This document shows positions 1 through 5,172 of a DNA stretch of 8,892 nt, piece after piece; position 1 is the first letter of the stretch; the number at the start of each line of letters is the position of its first letter. The position numbers were made by a program, and so were the translations under genes. The notes under the pieces were generated by a model, which worked only from the letters and a program-made list of their open reading frames with translations, was not told where the DNA came from and did no database searches. Origin of the DNA: Stenotrophomonas sp. (GTDB lineage: Bacteria; Pseudomonadota; Gammaproteobacteria; Xanthomonadales; Xanthomonadaceae); NCBI GenBank assembly GCA_003248565.1, contig QFOV01000132.1, positions 1-8,892 on the forward strand, given 5' to 3'.

Positions 1-1359
1 ACGCGGGTGGCCTGGGCCTTCACCAACAGCTATATCGACACCGCGGACTACACCACCCTGCCCGCCAACACGCCGCTGCGCAGCTACAACGAGGCCATTG
101 CCGTTGCCGGTGCCAACCCGGAAATGCTGCTGGTGCGGGAGAGCGATTGGGGCCCGGTCCTGCACGACGAACCCGACGGTCAACTGCTCGCACTGCGCTG
201 GGTTGGTCAACAAGCCGGTGCGGTCCGCCTGGATTTCGCTGACATGGCCAAGGCCGCCGACCTGGATTCCGCATTTGCGGTAGCCGACCGCTCGGGCATC
301 CCTGCTCAGAACCTGCTGGTCGCTGACCGCACTGGCCGTATCGCCTGGCGCCTCATCGGCGCGCGCCCTGCGCGTGACCCGAGTTGCCATGCCGACGCAG
401 CGGCGCAGGCCAGCTGCTCGCCGTGGCCGATCCGCTCCGACCACGCACCGGCACTGGTCGACCCACCGGACCATCGCTTGTGGACGGCCAATGGCCGCGT
501 CCTCGACGGTGCCGCCCTGGCCGAAGCCGGCGATGGCGGTTATGACTTCGGTGCGCGCGCCAAGCAGATCCGCGACGGTCTGTTTGCCCACGAGAGCTTC
601 AATGAAAGCGACCTGCTGGCGATCCAGCTGGACGACCGCGCCCTGCTGATGGAACGCTGGTGGAAGCTGCTGCGGCAGACCATCGAGCATAGCGATGATC
701 CTGCACTGAAGCGTCTGGAAGTCGCCAGCCGCCAATGGCAGGGCCGCGCCTCCCCCGACTCGGTCAGTTACCGGATGGCACGCGGGTTCCGCGGCATCCT
801 GATGGACAACATGGAAGGCGCGCTGCTGGCGACGGCCAAGCAACGCCTTGGCGAGCGCTACATTCCACCCAAGCTTGCCCAGTTCGAAGGCGTGCTGTGG
901 CCCCTGCTCAAGGAGCGTCCTCCGCATCTGCTGCCGCCACCCTATGAGAGCTGGGATGCCCTGCTCGCCGACAGCGCCCGCCAACTTGAGAAGGATCTGG
1001 CCGAACAGGGCCCGGATCTGGCGCAACGCAGCTGGGGCGAGCGCAATACTGCAGCGATCTGCCATCCGGTCTCGGCGGCGCTGCCGGGTCTGTTCAAGCG
1101 CTGGCTGTGCATGCCGGCCCAGCCCTTGGCCGGCGATGACAACATGCCGCGCGTGGTCGGGCCCAAGTTCGGTGCCTCCGAACGCATGGTGGTGTCACCC
1201 GGTCACGAAGCCGACGGCATCGTGCACATGCCCGGCGGCCAGAGCGGCCATCCGCTGTCGCCGTTCTGGGGCGCAGGCCACGACGACTGGGTGGAAGGCC
1301 GAGCAACGCCGTTCCTGCCAGGCAAGCCGGCGCACACCCTGAGCTTGAGTCCAAGATAG
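1..1359 (+). CDS. Penicillin acylase family protein (Ntn hydrolase, peptidase S45), 3' part only
   Basis: The reading frame is open from the first base (T-R-V-A-W-A-F-T-N-S...) to TAG at 1357-1359, so the gene starts left of the window; the GTG at 7 is only an internal codon. S45 enzymes are exported or periplasmic amidases that mature by self-cleavage into alpha and beta chains, with the Ser at the beta N-terminus as nucleophile. That Ser, the signal peptide and the alpha chain lie outside. Beta-chain landmarks that are visible: VAWAFTNSYIDTADY (family form AWGxTN..D..D), VRESDWGPVL, LRWV, an LWTANGR segment whose Asn (about codon 164) probably matches the oxyanion-hole Asn of E. coli penicillin G acylase, YDFGARAKQIRDGL, and the C-terminal MPGGQSGHPLSPFW with a late W..G..TPFLPG. 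Substrate cannot be told: penicillin, acyl-homoserine lactone and peptide-like amides are all known in the family. It converges on the RidA-like gene across a REP doublet. Confidence 0.88.
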   Translation, partial: TRVAWAFTNSYIDTADYTTLPANTPLRSYNEAIAVAGANPEMLLVRESDWGPVLHDEPDGQLLALRWVGQQAGAVRLDFADMAKAADLDSAFAVADRSGIPAQNLLVADRTGRIAWRLIGARPARDPSCHADAAAQASCSPWPIRSDHAPALVDPPDHRLWTANGRVLDGAALAEAGDGGYDFGARAKQIRDGLFAHESFNESDLLAIQLDDRALLMERWWKLLRQTIEHSDDPALKRLEVASRQWQGRASPDSVSYRMARGFRGILMDNMEGALLATAKQRLGERYIPPKLAQFEGVLWPLLKERPPHLLPPPYESWDALLADSARQLEKDLAEQGPDLAQRSWGERNTAAICHPVSAALPGLFKRWLCMPAQPLAGDDNMPRVVGPKFGASERMVVSPGHEADGIVHMPGGQSGHPLSPFWGAGHDDWVEGRATPFLPGKPAHTLSLSPR

Positions 1360-1398
1360 GAGACATCACCGCCCACGCAACCCCGGCTGGCATCCAGG

Positions 1399-1497
1399 TG
1401 TGGGAGCGGCACAAGCTGCGAAGCTGGATTTACTGGAACCCTCGATGCATATGCAATCTGATGGTGTCCCTGCTTCGCGGCTGACGCCGCTCCCACA
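1399..1497. repeat. Two inverted REP-type palindromic units (BIME-like doublet)
   Basis: A perfect 12-bp inverted repeat, tgtgggagcggc at 1399-1410 and gccgctcccaca at 1486-1497, forms the outer ends. Each end begins a REP-like unit: the left reads gtgggagcggc-acaa-gctgcgaagctgg, and the right, read on the other strand, gtgggagcggc-gtca-gccgcgaagcagg. Each can fold its own small hairpin (gcggc/gccgc; the left one has a G-T wobble), and both share the gcgaagc-gg tail. REP units with this gtgggagcgg head are common between genes in Pseudomonas and xanthomonads and are mobilised by RAYT transposases; none is coded here. Sitting between two convergent genes, the structure may also limit read-through. 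The 46 bp between the units (about 1428-1470) are less GC-rich and show nothing recognisable. Confidence 0.75.
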
Positions 1498-1536
1498 AAC
1501 AGCTGACCGGCTCGCCGTCACCAATGCACTACGCGC

Positions 1537-1962
1537 TTACTTCAAGCGCACCGTCCACTCCACCTCGAGCTTGGCCTCGGCGTCGAACAGGCGGCTGATC
1601 TGCACCCAGCTCGCGGCTGGATACTTGCCGTCGGGGAAGAAGGTCTTGCGATCGGGAATCGCCTTGATCAAGCCATCCATATCCGTGGTGAACACCGTTT
1701 CCTTGACCATCTGACTGCTGTCAGCATCGAACTGCTGCAGGATTTCCGTCAGCTTTCCGTAGCAATCGCGTACCGCGACATGCATGTCCGCACCTCGGCA
1801 GGGGACGCCGGAGATATGCAACATGTCGCCATCGCGCACCACGCCGGTGTAACCAATATCTGTTTCCCAGCTGCCCAGCTGATGCCGCTCCAACGGCACC
1901 TCGGCAGCGTGGGCGAAGGAACTGCACAACAGGCCAAGCATCACCAACGCACAAGCACGCAT
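1537..1962 (-). CDS. Exported RidA/YjgF/UK114-family protein lacking the catalytic Arg
   Basis: 141 aa. The start at 1962 (MRACALVML) is chosen over the 47-codon-longer frame because AAGGA lies 6 nt upstream and the protein then opens with a clean signal peptide (MRACALVMLGLLCSSFAHA, cut after about residue 19). The mature part is RidA-like: SGVPC (51-55), MVKETVFTTDMDGL (85-98; compare IVKTTVFVKDLNDF in E. coli RidA), YPAASWVQISRLF (114-126) and LEVEWTV. Cytosolic RidA hydrolyses reactive enamines/imines with an Arg in the motif P-A-R-S-C-V-E-V. Here the matching stretch is P-A-A-S-W-V-Q-I, so that Arg is Ala117. Deaminase activity is therefore unlikely; a periplasmic binding role is possible but is inference. 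Two Cys (55, 67) could form a disulfide. Rid proteins are usually trimeric. It lies 173 bp downstream of asnB, with a hairpin between, so joint transcription is uncertain. Confidence 0.82.
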   Translation of the reverse strand: MRACALVMLGLLCSSFAHAAEVPLERHQLGSWETDIGYTGVVRDGDMLHISGVPCRGADMHVAVRDCYGKLTEILQQFDADSSQMVKETVFTTDMDGLIKAIPDRKTFFPDGKYPAASWVQISRLFDAEAKLEVEWTVRLK

Positions 1963-1968
1963 CGAAAG

Positions 1969-1973
1969 TCCTT
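1969..1973 (-). promoter_or_regulatory. Shine-Dalgarno AAGGA of the RidA-like gene
   Basis: Read on the - strand, a run of eight A leads into AAGGA, then six bases (ctttcg), then ATG at 1962. It decides the start: the longer frame would put translation through this site and bury the signal peptide. Confidence 0.7.
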
Positions 1974-2045
1974 TTTTTTGGTTGTGGAGGGAAGAACTGC
2001 AATTTCCTGATCGCGCGCATTGGATTGTGCGGCATGAAACGTGAC

Positions 2046-2080
2046 CCCTCTCCCGATCCCTCTCCTGTACCGGGAGAGGG
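2046..2080. repeat. G/C-rich hairpin repeat with two alternative folds, 3' of asnB
   Basis: ccctctcccg (2046-2055) pairs perfectly with cgggagaggg (2071-2080), a 10-bp stem with a 15-nt loop. A second copy, ccctctcc (2058-2065), can pair instead with ggagaggg (2073-2080), an 8-bp stem with a 7-nt loop. The right arm can therefore choose between two left arms. It lies 56 bp past the asnB stop and could stabilise or end the asnB message, but no U-run follows on the - strand, so it is not a standard intrinsic terminator. This ccctctcc/ggagaggg type looks like a dispersed intergenic repeat. The rest of the 173-bp gap shows no gene. Confidence 0.6.
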
Positions 2081-2135
2081 ATTTCGGAGCCAATGCAGGC
2101 CAATGCGTCAAATGACCACCGGGTCGATTGACTAC

Positions 2136-3821
2136 TTATCCAGCCAAGGCCTGTTCGTGCACACCGGCCACGGCGCGACCGGACGGATCAGCCATGCTGG
2201 CGAAGCTGGCATCCCAGGCAATCGCCGCCGGTGACGAGCAGGCAATCGACTTGCCGCCCGGCACCGTTTCCGACGCCGCATGGCTGGGGAAGAACCGCTC
2301 GAAGACGTGGCGGTAGTAGTACGCCTCCTTGGTCTGCGGCGGGTTGTGCGGGAAACGCTTGTCGGCGGCGGCCAGCACGCGGTCGCTGACCTGTGCTTCG
2401 GCATGCGCCTTCAAACCGTCGATCCAACCGTAGCCGACGCCGTCGCTGAACTGCTCCTTCTGCCGCCACAGGATTTCCTTGGGCAGGTAACCCTCGAAGG
2501 CCTCACGCAACACCGCCTTCTCGATGCGGCCGCTGGCCTTGTCGACCATCTTGTGGCGCGCATCCATCTTCATCGCCACATCGAGAAATTCGCGGTCCAG
2601 GAACGGCACGCGTGGCTCCACGCCCCAGGCCATCATCGACTTGTTCGCGCGCAGGCAGTCGTAGTTGTTCAGCGCATCGAGCTTGCGCACCAACTCTTCA
2701 TGGAACTCACGCGCGTTCGGCGCCTTGTGGAAGTACAGGTAGCCGCCAAAGATCTCGTCACTGCCTTCGCCGGACAGCACCATCTTCACGCCCATTGCCT
2801 TGATCCGTCGCGCCAGCAGGAACATCGGCGTGGATGCACGGATGGTGGTGACGTCGTACGTCTCGACGTGACGGATCACCTCCGGCACTGCATCGAGGCC
2901 CTCTTCGAAGGTGTACTCGAAGCCGTGGTGCACGGTGCCCAGCATTTCCGCCGCCACCTTGGCCGCGGCCAGGTCGGGCGAACCCTTCAGGCCAATGGCG
3001 AAGCTGTGCAGGCGCGGCCACCAGGCCTCGCTCTGACCGCCGTCTTCGATGCGGTTACGCGCATAGCGCGCCGCAACCGCGGCGACCAGCGAAGAATCCA
3101 GGCCACCGGACAGCAGCACGCCATAGGGCACGTCGGTCATCAGTTGGCGGTGCACGGCGCGCTCGAAGGCCTCGCGCAGTTCGGTCAGCGATACATCCAC
3201 ACCTTCCACCGCCTCGTACTCGCGCCACGGGCGTTCGTAGTACTTGCTCAGCGTATCGGTGCTGCTGTCATACCAATGGCCTGGCGGAAACTGCGCCACG
3301 TCGGCACAGGTATCGGACAGCGACTTCATTTCCGAGGCCACGCACAGCCGGCCCTGCTTGTCGTGACCCCAGTACAGCGGCACCACGCCGATCGGGTCGC
3401 GGGCGATGATCACGCGCTGCTTGGCACGATCCCACAACGCAAAGGCGAAGATGCCGTTGAGCCTGTTCAAGTAGGACGCAGGTTCATCTTCACGGTACAA
3501 CGCGTTGATCACTTCGCAGTCCGAACCGGTCTGGAAGGCGTAGGGCTGGGTGAGTTCCTTCTTCAGTTCCTGATGGTTGTAGATCTCACCGTTCACCGCC
3601 AGCGCCAGCTGGCCGTCGTCGGACAGCAGCGGCTGCGAGCCGCCGGCCGGGTCGACGATGGCCAGTCGCTCGTGCACCAGGATGGCACCGTCGTCCACGT
3701 AGACGCCGCTCCAGTCCGGGCCGCGATGCCGCTGGCGCTGGGATTGTTCTAGCGCCTGCCGACGCAGCGCCTGCAGGTCGTCACCGGATTGCAGGCCAAA
3801 AATGCCGAAGATGGAACACAT
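2136..3821 (-). CDS. asnB: Asparagine synthetase B, glutamine-hydrolysing
   Basis: 561 aa, close to the 554 of E. coli AsnB. It makes asparagine and glutamate from aspartate, glutamine and ATP in the cytosol. The start at 3821 gives Met-Cys; Met removal exposes Cys as the glutaminase nucleophile, and AGGAG lies 7 nt upstream. N-terminal amidotransferase domain: MCSIFGIFG (1-9), HERLAIVD with Arg52, NGEIYNH (77-83), GSDCEV with Asp101. C-terminal ATP-pyrophosphatase domain: PP-loop SGGLDSS (238-244), SFAIGL, VETYDVTTIRASTPM (319-333), SGEGSDEIFGGY (350-361). The tail (ETVPGGKSIACSSPAAIAW..., ending in DPSGRAV) resembles E. coli AsnB, so the gene is full length with all key residues. It is preceded by an Asn-rich leader peptide and an intrinsic terminator on the same strand (3907-4062), so expression is probably controlled by asparagine supply through attenuation. 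Confidence 0.96.
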   Translation of the reverse strand: MCSIFGIFGLQSGDDLQALRRQALEQSQRQRHRGPDWSGVYVDDGAILVHERLAIVDPAGGSQPLLSDDGQLALAVNGEIYNHQELKKELTQPYAFQTGSDCEVINALYREDEPASYLNRLNGIFAFALWDRAKQRVIIARDPIGVVPLYWGHDKQGRLCVASEMKSLSDTCADVAQFPPGHWYDSSTDTLSKYYERPWREYEAVEGVDVSLTELREAFERAVHRQLMTDVPYGVLLSGGLDSSLVAAVAARYARNRIEDGGQSEAWWPRLHSFAIGLKGSPDLAAAKVAAEMLGTVHHGFEYTFEEGLDAVPEVIRHVETYDVTTIRASTPMFLLARRIKAMGVKMVLSGEGSDEIFGGYLYFHKAPNAREFHEELVRKLDALNNYDCLRANKSMMAWGVEPRVPFLDREFLDVAMKMDARHKMVDKASGRIEKAVLREAFEGYLPKEILWRQKEQFSDGVGYGWIDGLKAHAEAQVSDRVLAAADKRFPHNPPQTKEAYYYRHVFERFFPSHAASETVPGGKSIACSSPAAIAWDASFASMADPSGRAVAGVHEQALAG

Positions 3822-3828
3822 GGGAAAG

Positions 3829-3833
3829 CTCCT
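3829..3833 (-). promoter_or_regulatory. Shine-Dalgarno AGGAG of asnB
   Basis: On the - strand AGGAG is followed by seven bases (ctttccc) and the ATG at 3821. It settles the start over an in-frame ATG at 3854, which would place 11 residues ahead of the Cys that must be N-terminal in this family. Confidence 0.8.
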
Positions 3834-3906
3834 GGGTTGTGTGGGGACAAACATTGGAAGCAACGGCTTGAAGACCTGCAGCCGCTCGGTGTTCCCGCCC
3901 GACCAC

Positions 3907-3933
3907 AAAAAAACCCGCATCGGCCGATGCGGG
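3907..3933 (-). terminator. Intrinsic terminator (attenuator) in the asnB leader
   Basis: On the - strand CCCGCATCGGCCGATGCGGG (3933-3914) is a perfect 20-nt palindrome that folds as an 8-bp stem with a GGCC loop. Seven U follow directly (3913-3907), and four A before the stem can pair with the first U residues. It points toward asnB and lies 85 nt before the asnB start codon. No complete upstream gene on this strand needs a terminator here; the only ORF feeding into it is the Asn-rich leader. Termination here would prevent asnB transcription, as an attenuator does. On the + strand four T follow the stem, so weak termination the other way is possible. Confidence 0.88.
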
Positions 3934-3963
3934 TTTTCTGGTGTCCTGAGCGTGTTGCCTGTT

Positions 3964-4062
3964 CTAGCTCTGGTCGCAGTCCCGCAGTGGCCGCGCACGA
4001 TTATTCGCGCGCAGATTATTGCGGTTGTTATTGTTGACGGCGGTGGCCAGGAACGAGGACAT
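3964..4062 (-). CDS. asnB leader peptide, 32 aa, eight Asn
   Basis: ATG at 4062, TAG at 3966-3964. The centre reads A-V-N-N-N-N-R-N-N-L-R-A-N-N-R, so Asn occupies codons 10-13, 15, 16, 20 and 21, a quarter of the peptide. Both codons are used (three AAC, five AAT), which stands out because AAT is a poor fit to this GC-rich genome. Such clustering before a terminator and a biosynthetic gene for the same amino acid is the mark of attenuation leader peptides (His in hisL, Phe in pheL, Leu in leuL). The product probably has no function beyond being translated. No good Shine-Dalgarno lies before the ATG, and a possible promoter ends 7 nt before it, so the transcript may be leaderless. The frame stays open further upstream to an ATG at 4194, but that start would run through the promoter region and antisense to the lipoprotein start. 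Confidence 0.82.
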   Translation of the reverse strand: MSSFLATAVNNNNRNNLRANNRARPLRDCDQS

Positions 4063-4069
4063 GGCGCTG

Positions 4070-4098
4070 ACCGTATCCCGCTTTCGGCGCCCGCGCAA
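4070..4098 (-). promoter_or_regulatory. Candidate promoter of the leader/asnB transcript
   Basis: On the - strand TTGCGC (4098-4093) and TACGGT (4075-4070) are 17 nt apart, the standard spacing, though each matches only three of six consensus bases. Transcription would start close to the A of the leader ATG (4062), giving an almost leaderless message. The -35 overlaps a set of short inverted repeats. The call rests on spacing and position rather than strong boxes. Confidence 0.35.
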
Positions 4099-4114
4099 CT
4101 GTTGCTTTGGCAAC
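4095..4114. repeat. Clustered GCAAC/GTTGC inverted repeats in the divergent promoter region
   Basis: On the + strand gcaac (4095-4099), gttgc (4101-4105) and gcaac (4110-4114) follow each other, separated by 1 and 4 nt. Each neighbouring pair is a perfect 5-bp inverted repeat. The cluster overlaps the candidate -35 of the leader transcript and lies 31 bp before the candidate -10 of the lipoprotein gene, where a regulator binding site would be expected. No known operator was recognised. Confidence 0.35.
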
Positions 4115-4144
4115 CGATTCAGCGGCCGGGCCGGCGCACTCCGC

Positions 4145-4150
4145 GATAAT
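4145..4150 (+). promoter_or_regulatory. Candidate -10 box (GATAAT) of the lipoprotein gene
   Basis: GATAAT matches the -10 consensus at five of six positions and stands out in G/C-rich surroundings, 28 nt before the lipoprotein ATG. Transcription would start near 4157. No convincing -35 box is found 16-18 bp upstream, so an activator may be needed or the call may be wrong. Confidence 0.4.
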
Positions 4151-4178
4151 CCCCCGCCACCTTGCCCGGACCTGCTGG

Positions 4179-5075
4179 ATGCCCCGTCCCACACCCCGCG
4201 TGCTGCTGTACGCCCTGCCCCTGTTCATCCTGCTTGGTTGCACGACAAGGCCCAGCACCCGCCCACCCAGCGACACCGAGCGCGATGCGCTCTCCGCCGC
4301 CGCCGATGGCCAGTTCGATTCGGCCCTGCGGGTCGCCAGGATGTACCAGGCCTGGAACGACCCGCGTGCACTGGACTGGTACGCGCGCGCAGCAGCGACA
4401 ACGCCGCGCACGCACCGCAGCACCGGCGCCGAGGAGCAATTGGGCAGGCTCCTTGAGCGCGGCCGCCTGGACAGCAGTGACGAACCGCAGAAGCCAGAGG
4501 ATGTGCGCTTCAAGCCATCACCACGCAAGGCATTGCGCTGGTACCAGAGTGCCGCCTACCACGGCTCGCCGTATGCCATGTCCGATCTGGCACGTTGGTA
4601 CGAACGCCAGGGCGACATGGCAGGCGCACTGCGCTGGCGCCTGCGCTCGGCGGTGTACATGCGTGAGTTGTACAAGCTGGACGCACTGCGCCAGGCAACC
4701 CATGCCTCAACCGAAGCTGCGCGCCTTGCCCCCGACCAGCCCTCCACCAATGCGACCATCGCCCGCATCCAGCGGCGTGCCGCGCGCGGCGATGCCGAGG
4801 CCCAGGTCGATCTTGGCGCCTTGCACGAAGCGGGCATCGGCATGCCAACGGATATGCGCGAGGCTCTGCGCTGGTATCAGCGCGCCGGCGAACAGGGCAA
4901 TGTCTACGGCCAGTACTTCAGCGGCTTGGCGCTCGGTCGCGGCAGCAAAGGCCTGCCGAAAGATGAGACTGCAGCGGCGGCATGGTTCGCGCGCGCCCAG
5001 GCGCAGGAGTTCTATCTGGCCGAGGAGTCGTACTGGCGCCGGGCCATCGCGCCGCCGTTCTTCATCTTCGAATAG
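4179..5075 (+). CDS. Sel1/TPR-like repeat lipoprotein
   Basis: 298 aa. The ATG at 4179 is chosen because it opens directly into a lipoprotein signal peptide, MPRPTPRVLLYALPLFILLGC, with lipobox L-L-G-C and lipidated Cys21. An ATG 24 codons earlier would bury the signal. Only a weak GGA (4168-4170) serves as Shine-Dalgarno. Residue +2 is Thr, not Asp, so outer-membrane sorting is expected. The mature part is helical with Sel1-type repeats: DPRALDWYARAA (61-72), KALRWYQSAAYHGSPYAMSDLARWY (118-141, split here only by position), GDMAGALRWRLRSA, and the best one at 204-236, GDAEAQVDLGALHEAG followed by EALRWYQRAGEQG, then DETAAAAWFARAQ (262-274). Sel1 repeats are scaffolds for protein-protein contacts, often in envelope or stress complexes. 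The partner is unknown. The pentapeptide gene follows after 97 bp and could share the transcript. Confidence 0.85.
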   Translation: MPRPTPRVLLYALPLFILLGCTTRPSTRPPSDTERDALSAAADGQFDSALRVARMYQAWNDPRALDWYARAAATTPRTHRSTGAEEQLGRLLERGRLDSSDEPQKPEDVRFKPSPRKALRWYQSAAYHGSPYAMSDLARWYERQGDMAGALRWRLRSAVYMRELYKLDALRQATHASTEAARLAPDQPSTNATIARIQRRAARGDAEAQVDLGALHEAGIGMPTDMREALRWYQRAGEQGNVYGQYFSGLALGRGSKGLPKDETAAAAWFARAQAQEFYLAEESYWRRAIAPPFFIFE

Positions 5076-5172
5076 ATCGAGCAGGTCTGTACACACAACG
5101 TCCGCCGCAACAAGACTGCATCAGCACAGCGATGTCGCGCAGAATGACGCGCAAGCACCTGCAGAGTTGGAC

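Larger units (their letters stand above)
3907..4062 (-). promoter_or_regulatory. Putative asparagine-responsive transcription attenuation leader of asnB
   Basis: The - strand transcript holds, in order: an Asn-rich peptide ORF (4062-3964), an antiterminator arm GGCCACTGCGGG (3992-3981, within codons 24-28), the terminator left arm CCCGCATCGGCC (3933-3922) and right arm GGCCGATGCGGG (3925-3914), and a U-run. The antiterminator arm differs from the terminator right arm at only two positions, so it can pair with the left arm by 6 + 4 bp around a 2x2 mismatch and block the terminator. A candidate protector, CCGCA (4024-4020, inside Asn-Arg-Asn codons 13-15), matches TGCGG (3986-3982). Model (inference): with little charged tRNA-Asn the ribosome stalls on codons 10-16, hides the protector, the antiterminator forms and asnB is transcribed. 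With enough asparagine the ribosome reaches the stop, 14 nt past the antiterminator arm, and the terminator forms. No folding energies were computed. Confidence 0.8.

Noticed and set aside
1399..1497. CRISPR-like or IS terminal repeats
   Set aside because: Only two units, in opposite orientation, with no transposase and no regular spacers. REP units explain the sequence better.
2280..3752. A 490-codon open frame on the + strand
   Set aside because: It is the antisense shadow of asnB. The protein is His/Gln/Val-rich with no family pattern, as expected for the complement of GC-rich coding DNA, while asnB on the other strand has every catalytic motif.
3907..3933. The palindrome as an ordinary terminator of an upstream - strand gene, or of a + strand transcript
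   Set aside because: No complete - strand gene lies upstream apart from the Asn-rich leader, and on the + strand only four T follow, with no + gene ending there. Its U-run faces asnB, which fits an attenuator.
3822..3998. N-terminal extension of asnB to ATG 3998 or ATG 3854
   Set aside because: The glutaminase Cys must follow the start Met. The extension would also translate through the terminator and has no Shine-Dalgarno as good as the AGGAG before 3821.
4028..4528. A 166-codon - strand frame overlapping the leader and the lipoprotein start
   Set aside because: It runs antisense to the lipoprotein signal peptide, is Arg/Ser-rich and shows no family features. The Asn-rich leader in another frame is the better candidate in that stretch.
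4162..5172. Upstream extension of the pentapeptide frame across the lipoprotein gene
   Set aside because: The frame lacks stops, but its translation is Arg/Pro/Ala/Cys-rich noise out of frame with the lipoprotein. The pentapeptide pattern starts only after the ATG at 5173.
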